NCBI GenBank assembly: GCA_038373865.1 | Contig: JAXGGA010004445.1 | Coordinates: 1 to 64,000 of the forward strand | Length of the DNA stretch: 64,000 nt | DNA from: Uloborus plumipes | Taxonomy: Eukaryota; Arthropoda; Arachnida; Araneae; Uloboridae | Direction of reading: 5' to 3' | In this document: piece after piece, positions 46,101-55,383 of the stretch | Layout: each line of letters begins with the position of its first letter | How positions within the stretch are numbered: the first letter of the stretch is position 1 | Translations under genes and position numbers: made by a program | Notes under the pieces: generated by a model | What the model was told of the DNA's origin: nothing | Seen by the model: the letters and a program-made list of their open reading frames with translations, nothing else | Databases searched by the model: none

Positions 46101-47717
46101 GAAGTTTTGGGAAGGGCACATTCTCAATGACAGAATGAAACTTTGAATTTTACAGAATGAAAAAAAAAAGAATATGCACAGATAGTGAAGAACGTTTTGA
46201 AAAAAGTACAAAAGGCCATCCATAAATGATGTTACTTTCAGGATGTTCACAAAAATTGCAGGTTTGTGATCATAAGCAGCTGGTGTGCAAAAAAAGTGAG
46301 GAGTCAAGAGAAATGAGACGGAATGGAGTAAAAGACAGCACCTCTGAAGTTTTTTTTTTTTTTTTTGTAGTTGTGTACGTTATTATTTTGTTTTCATTAC
46401 TGATTAAATAACCTATAACAAGTTCAGAATATGGACCCAAAAATCAACCAGGCTGGCTAACGGACTTCCTCCTTATGATTTAAAGTTCCATTCGTATGAA
46501 GTAACATGAAAAAAGTTGGAATTTTCCGCTTGTATTTGGAGATTTTAGCTTTTATTTTGGTGAAATAAATCAATCCACCCAGTAAAAAATCATTTTAAGC
46601 TCAATCATTACTTTTTACTGTGGAAAGTGCGTGGACAAGGCCTTTTTACTTTTGGAAATGATGGGGCAGTCGCCGCCCTGTAACAAACTGCCTATGTTTG
46701 TGATAAAGGTGGGAGAACGGGGGGAGTACGGTGAAGTATGACACTTGGTAACAAACAGAGGAAGGTGGTTGAAATTCTTGAAAAAAATTTTTTTGACTTC
46801 ATTTATGGACAGACCTTAATGACTCCAAATTTATCAAATTTTCAGCTAAAATTTGCCTTAAAAAAATTTGTAGGAGGTCACATTGACCTCTCATAGTCCT
46901 CCATATAGGCCCTCCTGACTGGAAGATGGCATGAAGCTTAATACTTCAAAAAGAAGTTCACTTACAACAAGAATTTTATGACGAAAGGAAATACAATGAA
47001 AATGTTCTATCATTTCTTTTGAAGATCAATCTTAATGAAAATGTTATATAAAATTACAGAGACATAAAATAACACAAAGTATTGGAAAACTGATGGACGA
47101 TTTACTTTTTTTTATAAAATTTCTTGAGCACAAATATTGCTGGAGAAAGATTTCTCACTGTCTTGAATGTTGTGGTAGAGACGTTCTTTGTACACACACG
47201 TAATTTTCTGAAGTTCATGTTAGTATCAAATAAATGTAATCAACTTCAGATTAAAAAAAAAAACCAAACATGTCCCAGTCATAGTGGTTACATAAGTTAT
47301 GCTCAGTTGCATCTATTTAAGTTTAAGACAGCATGTTATCAAGCAAAAGATTACGGATAAATAATAGATATTAAAAAATTGTATATTTACCTTAATCTGA
47401 GGGAAAACATTGTTTTTATCAATGTCTTGTGCAAAAGGTGCAAGCTCTTTTTGTGCAAACTGGAAAACAGTTTCACGCATCTACATAAGGAAAAGAAAAT
47501 TAAAAAATCAAAACACTTACAACATTACACATAATTTACGGAAAAAATGAAATTACAATTTAAAGAGCTTAGACATACTTACCTGTCTCTGCTCAGCATT
47601 AAGACCGCTGATGTTGTCATCAACAGGATAGTGAGAAAAATACCTAATTGTCAAATTATTCTTAATATTAAAAGAACGTGCTCGAAAAAGACGATTGATT
47701 TGTCTTAAATTCCTCAT
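31009..47717 (-). CDS. IVD: Isovaleryl-CoA dehydrogenase, mitochondrial (complete, 12 exons)
   Basis: FAD-dependent acyl-CoA dehydrogenase of the mitochondrial matrix that oxidises isovaleryl-CoA to 3-methylcrotonyl-CoA in leucine breakdown and passes electrons to ETF. Twelve exons (listed separately) join in frame at GT-AG introns into 1263 nt, 420 residues plus TGA, close to the human length of about 423. The first ~32 residues are rich in Arg/Lys and lack acidic residues, as in a mitochondrial presequence. Acyl-CoA dehydrogenase signature 1 is at residues 160-172 ([13 protein letters not shown]) and signature 2 at 374-393. The IVD-specific catalytic Glu is E280 in [11 protein letters not shown]. 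The position used by MCAD (YEGT) reads IGAGTSE, so its Glu is absent, which marks IVD rather than another family member. The start ATG has A at -3, and an in-frame TGA lies 33 nt upstream with no ATG between. Introns run from 102 bp to 3.6 kb and carry many transposons. Known: family and reaction. Seen: exons, motifs and intact frame. Confidence 0.96.
31299..31452. mobile_element. pogo/Tigger-like MITE fragment
   Basis: Begins after TA with CAGTTGAACTACGGTAACTC and contains internal CGACGACCTCGGTAAATCC and CCTCGATAAGTCGACATCC, the internal style of pogo-derived MITEs. The right end is not defined. In the last IVD intron. Confidence 0.45.
32354..32426 (-). CDS. IVD: IVD exon 11
   Basis: Encodes residues 353-376: [20 protein letters not shown] then IQCL, and starts signature 2. 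Donor TTTAG|GTAAG. Confidence 0.95.
32944..34391 (+). mobile_element. Non-autonomous Helitron in IVD intron
   Basis: 1448 bp inserted between A and T. 5' end TCTTAATACTATTATAAATT, then CACGCAAAAACTACTGAACG, a sequence common in arthropod Helitrons. 3' end has the hairpin CCCAGGCAACACTGGGTA followed by TTTTTGCTAG. No Rep/helicase ORF. Confidence 0.82.
34719..34823 (-). CDS. IVD: IVD exon 10
   Basis: Encodes residues 318-352: [20 protein letters not shown] then [15 protein letters not shown], part of the C-terminal helical bundle. Donor AAG|GTAGGA. Confidence 0.95.
35137..35180 (+). repeat. TAGA/GATA microsatellite
   Basis: GATAGATAGATAGATAGAGA followed by interrupted units, in an IVD intron. 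Confidence 0.8.
35230..35311 (-). CDS. IVD: IVD exon 9
   Basis: Encodes residues 290-317: [20 protein letters not shown] then GQRIGEFQ. The R(K/E)xFGQxI block binds the FAD pyrophosphate in the other subunit of the dimer. Donor CAG|GTCTGA. Confidence 0.95.
36176..36342. mobile_element. hAT MITE in IVD intron
   Basis: 167 bp with perfect inverted ends CAGTAGCGGATTTAC / GTAAATCCGCCACTG apart from one base. Flanks TCCTTATG and GCATTATG agree at 6 of 8 bases. Confidence 0.78.
37167..37260 (-). CDS. IVD: IVD exon 8 (catalytic Glu)
   Basis: Encodes residues 259-289 and part of 290. [20 protein letters not shown] holds E280, which aligns with the helix-G catalytic base known for IVD. Donor is TTGG|GTAACT. 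Confidence 0.95.
38067..38163 (-). CDS. IVD: IVD exon 7
   Basis: Encodes residues 227-258: [20 protein letters not shown] then [10 protein letters not shown], the end of the beta-domain. Donor is CCTG|GTATGT. Confidence 0.95.
38282..38360. mobile_element. pogo-like MITE fragment
   Basis: After TA: CAGTAAAACCTGTTCCTAAC, then GATACTGTTGGGAC and ACAGGTTATCATTACAGACA. It resembles the element at 56232-56407 and its right end is incomplete. Confidence 0.55.
38952..39492. mobile_element. piggyBac-like MITE, family A copy 3 (inverted)
   Basis: 541 bp flanked by TTAA, in reverse orientation to the copies at 2134 and 11627. Holds a local expansion of TACATACACAACACT-type units near 39370-39440. In an IVD intron. 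Confidence 0.87.
40341..40477 (-). CDS. IVD: IVD exon 6
   Basis: Encodes residues 181-226: [16 protein letters not shown] then DVLLVYAKT and GISTFIVEK, the beta-domain that sits over the flavin. Acceptor TTTCTAG and donor AAG|GTATTA. Confidence 0.96.
40611..40704 (-). CDS. IVD: IVD exon 5 (acyl-CoA dehydrogenase signature 1)
   Basis: Encodes residues 150-180 with [16 protein letters not shown], which contacts FAD and substrate. Human IVD has EPNAGSD where this has EAGSGSD; both fit the family pattern. Donor is AAAG|GTATTA. Confidence 0.95.
41300..41780. mobile_element. hAT MITE with perfect 8-bp target duplication
   Basis: 481 bp, ends CAGGGGTGCCCAC and, inverted, TAGAGGTGCCCATC. Flanked by ATTGGCTT on both sides. 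The interior is extremely AT-rich (TTATT/AATAA runs). Confidence 0.9.
41890..42290 (-). pseudogene. LINE reverse-transcriptase remnant
   Basis: On the minus strand, in pieces of one frame: [18 protein letters not shown], a [15 protein letters not shown] block, [18 protein letters not shown] (motif C, FADD changed to FADK) and [13 protein letters not shown]. These are blocks of Jockey/CR1-type non-LTR reverse transcriptase. Stops and frameshifts make it inactive. It lies in IVD intron 4. Confidence 0.8.
42790..43046. mobile_element. MITE with 30-bp inverted ends
   Basis: 257 bp. Ends TTAATTGAATCGTTTATTTC followed by AGAAACCAC, and the exact inverse at the right except for one base. TTAA at each outer edge may be the target site. 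Confidence 0.8.
44064..44237. mobile_element. pogo/Tigger-like MITE, copy 2
   Basis: 174 bp between TA dinucleotides, ends CTGTCGGACCCGCTTAA and inverted CTGTCGTCCTCGCTTAA. Homologous along its length to 3929-4103. It lies 80 bp from IVD exon 4. Confidence 0.75.
44318..44487 (-). CDS. IVD: IVD exon 4
   Basis: Encodes residues 93-149, including [20 protein letters not shown], one of the best-conserved blocks of IVD, and ends EKYLPK|GTAATT in phase 0. Confidence 0.96.
44811..45576. mobile_element. DNA transposon (MITE) with CCGTATTTTCG ends, TA target
   Basis: 766 bp between TA dinucleotides. Ends CCGTATTTTCGAGTAGATAA and inverted CCGTATTTTCGGGTAGATAA, both continuing GCC. Interior has a ~50-bp direct repeat (TTATTGTTGATGTTTTTTTT). 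In IVD intron 3. Confidence 0.8.
45780..45831 (-). CDS. IVD: IVD exon 3
   Basis: A 52-nt exon encoding [17 protein letters not shown] and the first base of codon 93. It matches the conserved REFWKQLGNLGVLGI region of IVD. Donor is CCTG|GTAAGTA. Confidence 0.92.
46210..46816. mobile_element. MITE with GTCCATAAATGA-type ends
   Basis: About 607 bp; left AAAGGCCATCCATAAATGAT, right inverted TAAGGTCTGTCCATAAATGA. Target duplication not clear. In IVD intron 2. Confidence 0.6.
47391..47480 (-). CDS. IVD: IVD exon 2
   Basis: Encodes residues 46-75 ([10 protein letters not shown]...FPQIK), the N-terminal helical region. Acceptor is GTAG|ATG and donor AAG|GTAAAT, both phase 0. The intron to exon 1 is only 102 bp. 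Confidence 0.93.
47583..47717 (-). CDS. IVD: IVD exon 1 (start codon, presequence)
   Basis: Encodes residues 1-45, beginning [16 protein letters not shown], a basic mitochondrial targeting sequence, and ending in [13 protein letters not shown], which matches the mature N terminus of IVD. Ends CAG|GTAAGTATG in phase 0. Confidence 0.93.
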
Positions 47718-47900
47718 TTTTACAGGATTTTTTACTTGCCAGTCTAATCAATTACATTAAGCGATTCAGGAAAAGAAAATTTGTGAGAGATTAAAACAGA
47801 TAGTCCCTCCGCTTCATAGATATGTTTGTGTGGAGAAAGCTGAGAAAAGTAAAGTTTCATCAACAAGTTACTTAGTTACTAGTTATTATAAAGTTACTTA

Positions 47901-48559
47901 GGCAGGAATTCAAGTGAAACAGGCGATCGCAAATTGCAATCGCTACTGGCGAGCTCTTATTGGCTCCACCCGTAGTGACGTCAGTGCCAAGTTAAGTTGC
48001 ATTCTAGCGATTGCAACTTATCCAAATTTAGGAATTTGCGATTGCAATGGTGGTGGAGCCAATAAGAGCTCACAAGAAGTCAGCGATCTCCTCTTATTCG
48101 CCAAGTAGGCTGTGACGTTTTATCTAGAGCCGCTATATAGACAGGCCGACGCATCAAGATTAAGTTTCACCACTTTGGATCCAATTCCTTAACTTTTACT
48201 TTCAAATTTTCATTGTTGCGGAGTAGGGTTACCAGAAAAAAGTTTTGGCACATTGCTAAGCTTTGCCAAATCCACGTGCCGCTAATATTTGCTCACAGTG
48301 AAAAATTACCAAAACGCGATTACTGGCCAGAAAAAACAACCACTCAAACACAATAACACGCGCTGGATCCAAAGTGGTGAAACTTAATCTTGATGCGCCG
48401 GCTCGTATATATAGGGGCCTTAGTTTTATCTAACTCGTTTTTCATAGGAAAACGCCACGCTGACGTCACGATGTTTTTGTCAAGAAACGTTCTAATATGT
48501 AATTCGACTTCCAGTAGCGATTGCAATTTGCGATCGCCTGTTTCACTTGAATTCCTGCC
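47901..48559. mobile_element. Harbinger-like MITE, rearranged copy upstream of IVD
   Basis: Ends GGCAGGAATTCAAGTGAAAC and the exact inverse; flanked by TTA and TAA. The core of the family (GACGTCA, AATAAGAGGAGATCGCTGA in inverse) appears twice in opposite orientation, and a second MITE (48127-48422) is inserted. It starts 184 bp upstream of the IVD start codon. Confidence 0.8.
48127..48422. mobile_element. Nested MITE with 10-bp target duplication
   Basis: About 296 bp bracketed by GTTTTATCTA at 48117-48126 and 48423-48432. The undisturbed copies of the host MITE read GTTTTATCTAGCTCG once. Inverted ends of ~55 bp share GCATCAAGATTAAGTTTCAC and CACTTTGGATCCA. Long ends with a 9-10-bp duplication suggest a Mutator-like MITE. 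Confidence 0.85.
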
Positions 48560-50639
48560 TAAATGAGAAATTTTGAATTGATCAAAACATTTTCTGCATT
48601 TATTTCTGCTGGTAAGAGAACTCCAAAATGATGCTAACGACTACCTTGTAGCGTGAAAGAAAAATTTGTTTCCTTCACTTATCATGGAATTTATACTATT
48701 TTTGAACATGTGTTGGACTTATACTAATCAAAAATTGTGCAAAGAAGTACAGAGAAAAGAAAGACCGTTAATAAAAGAAAAGAAGACTCCGGCGTTAATA
48801 AACACCAGAGAACCAGATTGTAGGCTACTAAAATCAGCAAATCGTTTAAAAATGCTGTGTTTGAACTTCAATATTGAAAATTTAACCTTGAGAGTCCCTC
48901 AAAGAAGGAGTAATAGCCCCTCCCTTGCATCCGACCCTGAACTTAACTTTAACTCAGATTACCATTTACATGAGAAAAATTGCAGGAAATAGGCTGGGGG
49001 GGGGGGGGGGAGTCATGACCCTGTAAAGCTACTAAATGTAGCCTTCGAAATATCACACCGCCCTCCTTTCAGTTATCTGCCCAAATCAAGAATACAAGAA
49101 TTAAAAATATTAAGAATTTCCTTTTTGTAGACGATGACGAGATATGCGGAAAAGGTGCCATTGGGGGCATAAAGCACTCACAAAAAATTTGAAATTTTTT
49201 GCACAATTTCTTGATCTGCCGCAATCGCCTCGAAGTTTTGGAAAAATGCTAATTTTGATGTTTTTCGTAAAATTTGTCTTTTTTTTTTTTTTTTTTTAAT
49301 ATTTTCAGTGATGGGTGTAACTTAAAAGGTACTATTAGGGGTACTAAGTTTACATAAAAAATGTGAATTATTTTGCTGAATTTCTTGATCAGCCATAAAC
49401 ACTTGGGGGTTTCAGAAAATATTGCTAAAATTGGATATTACAGCAATTGTGAAATTTTTTAAAAAATTATTTTCGGTAACGGGAAGAGCAAAAAAGGCTC
49501 ACTGTTATCATAAAATTCACTTTAAAACTGAATTGTAAATGATATTTATTTAATTTGTCACAAATACGGGGAAAAAAAGGGTTTTTTTTTAATGATCCAA
49601 TTTATTTATTAATTTTTAAGCTTTATAAAAATTCCGTCCAAGTGTTGGAAGACAATTTAGGAGTTTGAAATGAGAAGTAGTTTGTCAAATGATCTGTATT
49701 TTTATTTTTAAAATTCGTTAGAATTACAAATTAGTTATTTATTACTATTGAATTAAAAAATGTGTTAACTGAAAGTGCTTCACAGTTCTCAGCTTATTGC
49801 GCATCCAAATATCTTGCAAAATAATGCAGAACTCAACGCGAGGAGGTGGCTGCAGCACGAGCCCTCCACCTAAAAATATTACACATTGTTTTGCATTCTT
49901 CATGCAACAAAGTCTTTCTTCGAATTAAACTTTGACATTTTTATCCTGGATTGTATCTTTGCTCTGACAAAGATATCTCTGTTCTCATTGCCACATACGT
50001 GCATTGCCGCTTCTGTCACTACTTTAATAATTGGTCTTTCCACAGCTTGCGTGGTGACTTGGAAAGCGGACTGAAGCTTCATCTAAAACCAACCCTGATT
50101 TCTATGTTTCTCTCAATCTCTTAGAATGAAAGATTCTTTGTAATTGGAGTAATTTCAGTTTTAGAACCTTAAAGTGTTTCAGTCTCCTGATCTCTTTCTT
50201 CTTTGAAAGGCGGCATTGTTTAATCCTTTTCCATGCCAATATTCTGATTTTTTTTGTTTTCTTCTGTCGCCATTGCTAATAGTTGTTCTCAGGATGGCTA
50301 TAGTATGCATTTCTTTGAACCACCGAATGCACTGTCGTTAAGTCATCAGAGAGGAAGTTTCAGTAAGGAAGCTACCAGGGTGAGCAGATGGACCGAGACA
50401 TTTGTGGAAAATAGTTCTACTCTCAAACTTCCTCTCTGATGACTTAACGATAGTGCATTCGGTGGTTCAAAGAAATGCATACTATAGCCATCCTGATAGT
50501 ATACTATTAGCAATGACGACAGACGAGAACAAAAAAATCAGAATATTGGCATGGAAAAGGATTACCTAAACAATGCTGCCTTTCAAAGAAGAAAGAGATC
50601 AGGAGACTGAAACAGTGTAAGGTTCTAAAACTGAATTTT

Positions 50640-51033
50640 ATGGCTACTGAGTACTATGACTGCATCGACTGGCTCTCAACAGATCTTAGTAAGCCTCCAA
50701 TTACAAAGAATCTTTCATTCGTTTTAGATGAAGCTTCAGTCCGCTTTCCAAGTTAGAACAATTAAAGTAGTGACAGAAGCGGCAATGCACGTATGTGGCC
50801 ATGAGGACAGAGATACTTTCGTCAGAGCAAAGATACAATCCAGGATAAAAATGTCAACGTTTAATTCGAAGAAAGACTTTGTTGCACGAAGAATACAAAA
50901 CAATGTGAATATAATATTTTTAGGTGGAGAGCTGGTGGAACTCGTGCAGCTACCTCCTCGCGTTGAGTTCTGGATTATTTTGCAAGATATTTGGATGCGC
51001 AATATGCTGAGAACTGTGAAGCACTTTCAGTAA
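50640..51033 (+). pseudogene. Transposon-like ORF remnant in the right palindrome arm
   Basis: Open pieces: FMATEYYDCIDWLSTDLSKP (50637 onward), then IKVVTEAAMHVCGHEDRDTF and VRAKIQSRIKMSTFNSKKDF in another frame. The left arm holds the matching piece TTQAVERPIIKVVTEAAMHV at 49900-50082 on the minus strand. The pattern recalls uncharacterised ORFs that recur in arthropod genomes, but I cannot name the family. Confidence 0.4.
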
Positions 51034-51275
51034 ACACATTTTTTTTAATTCAATAGTAATAAATAACTAATTTGTAACTCTAACGAATTTTAAAAATAAA
51101 AATGCAGATCATTTGATAAACTACTTCTCATTTCAGACTCCTAAATTGTCTCTCAACACTTGGACGGAATTTTTATAAAGCTTAAAAATTAATAAATACA
51201 TTGGATCATTTAAAAAAAAACATTCCCCGTATTTGTGACAAATTAAATAAATATCATTTACAATTCAATTTTAAT

Positions 51276-51510
51276 CAGTGGTTGGAAAAACTACATTTAT
51301 TTTGCAGCGAACTACAACTACAACTACTTTGTTATAAATGTAGTTAACTACAGCTACAACTACTTCTTTCAAAATGTAGCGACTACAAACTACTTTTGAA
51401 TTGTAGTCGCTACTTCGCTACTTTTTAAAAAATAAATAAATAAAAAGCATACACCTTTTGAGGATTGAGCGAAAAAATTTTAAAAGTGGTTTACATTAAT
51501 AAATTAACTC
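51276..51510. mobile_element. hAT fragment (left end) inside the palindrome
   Basis: Begins CAGTGGTTGGAAAAACTACA and carries the GTAGTTGTAGTTAACTAC-type interior of the element at 55384-56234. The left palindrome arm lacks it, so it inserted after the inverted duplication formed. The right boundary is unclear. Confidence 0.7.
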
Positions 51511-52959
51511 TTTAATGTTAATTTAATGATAATAGTGAGCCTTTTTTGCTCTTCCCATTACCGAAAATAATTTTTAAAAAAATTTCACAAATTTTGCTGT
51601 AATATCCCATTTTAGCAGTATTTTCTGAAACCCCCAAGTGTTTATGGCTGATCAAGAAATGCAGCAAAATAATTCAAATTTTTTATGTGAACTTAGTGCC
51701 CCTAATAGCATCTTTTAAGTTACACCCATCACTGAAAATATTTTTTTAAAAAATTTGACAAATTTTACGAAAAATATAAAAATTAGCATTTTTCCAAAAC
51801 TTCAAGGCGATTGCGGCAGATCAAGAAATTGTGCAAAAAATTTCAAATTTTTTGTGAGTGCTTTGTGCCCCCAATGGCACCTTTTCTGCATATCTCGTCA
51901 TTGAAAAAAAAAAAAGTCATTTTCGGTCCACCCTAATGCATATGGGTTTCTGCATTAAATTATTATTCAAGCAGCATTTTCAATACTCAGGCATCAAACT
52001 GTATGAATGGCTTTTCAAGATTTTAAGAACAGCACTTCAGAGCTCAAGCGTGCAATGTTACAACTCTCCGTACCAATGATGAATACCCATACCAGCTCTC
52101 ACCAGAGACAGTACTTTCACTGACATTTGTAATTCATTGCTCGCAGGTGTTCATGGGCATCCATAAACATTAAGACCGATAAAAATGGTAGGATCTTAGG
52201 ACACATTTTTAAGTGTCAACATTTATATGCACAAAAATTACAGATTGCTTTTAAATGTTGAAAAACTTCAATTTACTTTTTAGCACAAAGATATTTATTT
52301 TTAATTTCCAAGGTTATTCAAGATATTTTTTTAGTCACCCAAGAACTTGCCCATAAATGCAATTAAGTCTCCTCAAATTCATATGTTCGAGATTTCTGTT
52401 AAATGCAAGATAAATTTTTGTCATCAAACATGCCACAGCAACCAGCTACATCTGCAATTTATCGCAAAGCTTTCGATTTCTTTTCGAAAGCATTTAATAA
52501 GAAAAGTTTGGATATACTTGTAGCTGTCAAGTTTAAAAAAATGGGCATACAGCAAATTATCTTCTAGCAATATTTTGCATCTCTGAAGAGTCCTTCATGA
52601 ACAGTACTTTGATTTTTCCAGCTCCACCTAATCATTAACTCTCAAAGGAATGTTTTTGCAGTCTCCAATTATGTTTCTTTTCAATCATAGATCTTGTCTC
52701 TTCGGTTTGCTGAAGAGGATAAGTCACTGGTATCCTCTCTATGCCCAACATGTGAACACATACAAAACACGAAGAGAAGTTTCATGAATGAAGGAAAATG
52801 TTTAAATGCCCCTTTAAATTTGTTAGTTTCAACGGTGAGCTGCTCTCCCCCCCCCCTTTTTTTACCAAAAAAAGAAAAGACTCTAATATTGCATCAACTC
52901 TGGTGGAACTAACGTGATTCGACCGGTAACTTTGAACACAGATACTCACTACTCTACTT

Positions 52960-53053
52960 TTAAAAAAAAGTAGTGCTCTACACTACAAATAACTAAAAAA
53001 ATGTAGCTACTACAGTAGTTTCGCTACTTGTAGCGCGCTACTTCCGACCACTG
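52960..53053. mobile_element. hAT fragment (right end)
   Basis: Ends GTAGCGCGCTACTTCCGACC followed by ACTG, the inverse of the terminus CAGTGGTCGGAAGTAGCG at 55384. Could pair with 51276, but the palindrome arm lies between. Confidence 0.65.
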
Positions 53054-54650
53054 CTTTTAACATAGGAGCTGTAAAATGTGAAAAATCATGAAATAGTTTT
53101 TTAGTTTTTTGTAGTGAATTATGAATAAGAGGATTATAGCATATTTAAGAGAAAGGGGGACTCTCTTGACTGTTTAGAAATGTACAACATATGTTGAAAT
53201 TGAGGGGCTATCAGAAAATGATGTTTCTTGTTCACCTATATCCTCCCCCCATCACAAAGTGTCACACTTTGTTTTACCGTATTACTCCCCATTAGTCAGC
53301 ATGCCAGGAAATTCGAATTCTCTGGCATGCCGGATAATTCATTTTGCAACAAAACAGAAGTAAATTTCCACGTGCATTTTCCACCACAAAGCAAACTGCA
53401 AGGGAAAATAATAATAATTCCTAAAGTAACTTCTTTGCCAACAACAAACCAATACATTTCAGGTCTCTGGAATGAAAAAAAATCATGGTGGTTTGGTGGT
53501 ACCTCATATTGCTATCATTTTAAATTTTTACAAAAGTAAGCCGTTTATTAGTCCTAATAAAATGATCTATACTGCTGTGCTGCGCACTAAAGTGTTACCT
53601 GCAGCTGAGTTCAAAAAGAGAAATCACTTATTTTAAGCTTGCATTTCATTTAGATTCCACTTTCTCAAAAGTTTTATTTTAATACTTTAGCGTTCACAAA
53701 TGACCATGAAACAATGTATTTAGGTAATATATCTTACGAAGAATTACCTGGTGGCCACAATTCAATTTTGATAAAGAGTGCAGGTAATATACTTCCGTGA
53801 TTTAGCACTCCAGTATGGAACTTATATATTTTTTTAAGTTGAATGTGTAGTTGTAATTGTATCATATTATTTTTAAGTTAAATATGTATTTGTAATTGTA
53901 TTATTTTTAAGTTCAATATGTATTAGTAATTGTATTATATTATTTTTAAGTTAAATGTATTTGTAATAGTATTATTATTTTACAATCAGTTACAATTTCA
54001 TGAGCCTATCTGCATCAAAGTGTGATATCATTTGCAAACAACCCCTTAGACAAAATGTTTCATATTTTTCAGCCTTTTAAAATTCTCTGATTTTTAGTTT
54101 CTGTAGTATTTTGTACTATTTATTTTAACTGAACTAAGGACAAAAGTTGAAATAGGCTTTTTATTAAAATGCCAACAGAAACAGATGTATAAAAACATGT
54201 AACATTTACAACATGAAACGGTGAACACATAACATATATTCATATCAAAAATAAGTTCTTAGAATATATTTTATACAAAAATGTAGTTAAGCTTAACCAT
54301 TGACTCAAGTAATTTTCAGGTGTTCTCAAAGCAGTTTATAAATCACTTAATTCTTTAATTTATTGCAAGTACATTCACATACAGTAACACCAAAGGATTG
54401 AGAAATTTTAATCAGTATGAGTTTGGAGCTCAGTAGACCTTTAAGTTATACAAATGCTTTTCTTTTTTATTCGGTCATTTCTTTTGAACATTAAGTTACC
54501 CAAGCAGCCATTTTGACTGCTTTTTAAATTTTGAATTGGAAAAACAGTAATGTACACAATGACACAGTTTTGTGACTTTTTATACAATAAAATATGATTT
54601 AAAAGAAAAATTGAAGTTACCACCCCCCCCCTCCATTTTCAATATATATA
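53054..54650. other. AT-rich intergenic sequence
   Basis: Apart from the minisatellite at 53825-53985, no gene or transposon ends recognised. Confidence 0.45.
53825..53985 (+). repeat. ~40-bp minisatellite
   Basis: Four imperfect units built on TATTTTTAAGTTAAATATGT followed by ATTTGTAATTGTAT. Confidence 0.8.
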
Positions 54651-54652
54651 TA

Positions 54653-54826
54653 CAGTCGACGCTCGATATAACGAGTCTCCGTCCTACAGAAAACGGTCTT
54701 TATAATGAGTGGTCGCTATAAGAGATAGAACATAAGAGTATATTGGGATACAGTAGGGGGTTTCTCGCCGGTCGTTATATTGGGATGGTCTTTATAACGT
54801 GTGGTCGTTATAAAGAGCGTCGACTG
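54653..54826. mobile_element. pogo/Tigger-like MITE with CAGTCGACGCTC ends
   Basis: 174 bp between TA dinucleotides with perfect ends CAGTCGACGCTC / GAGCGTCGACTG. Interior repeats TATAACGA-type words. Sits between TA microsatellites. Confidence 0.85.
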
Positions 54827-55383
54827 TATACATATATATATACTAGTAGTACGCGCACAGCCTACGCTTGTTCAGTAAATAGAAAAAAAAATGGAGAAAG
54901 AGTAATGTTTTCCCCTTCCAAACATTTAAGCATAATCCCGAAAACTGCAAACAGAGTTAAGCCTTGGCTAAGTTCACTTTGTATTGAAATATCGAAGTCA
55001 ATCTTTTCACGTTTGAACAAAATGACAACAGCAGTTAAAACTTGATTTTAAAACTTTAAGCGGGTATAAATCGTGTTCACGTGATTTTTTAACATTCCTG
55101 TTCACGGCACCTTAGGTAGAAAATGTTCTAAAATAGGATTTTTCGTAATCTTTCCAATGAGACCAATATCATGATGATACAATAATTATTTCTCTAGATA
55201 GAGCCATTTTTGGGTCACATTTTTAGATTTCAAATAAAGAAAGAACTATTTATCGAATATTTTTCTACCCGGCCCAACAACCAGCCCTGAGCGTACAAGC
55301 ACCTGCTGTAAAAATTGGAACGAAATCGGCCCAGTAGTTTCTGAGTTTACCCTGGGCACACATATTTTGGACTTAGTGTTATA

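Larger units (their letters stand above)
49134..51902. repeat. Large palindrome (inverted duplication), arms over 1.2 kb
   Basis: Left arm 49134-50360 and right arm 50425-51902 are inverted copies round a 64-bp spacer; the inner edge reads GAGGAAGTTT / AAACTTCCTC. The right arm is longer because it carries a hAT fragment and a ~60-bp extra segment. Each arm contains a copy of the same coding-like segment (CGNENRDIFVRAKIQSRIKM in one, CGHEDRDTFVRAKIQSRIKM in the other). Confidence 0.88.

Noticed and set aside
45903..46307. 134-codon minus-strand open frame as a nested gene
   Set aside because: Hydrophobic, Phe/Leu-rich translation of AT-rich intron; it overlaps a MITE end.
48666..48992. 108-codon open frame as a gene
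   Set aside because: No recognisable domain, no splice or neighbour context, and low-complexity AT-rich composition.
51276..53053. A single complete hAT element
   Set aside because: The ends pair and flanking 8-mers share TTTTAA, but part of the palindrome's right arm lies between them, so two separate fragments fit better.
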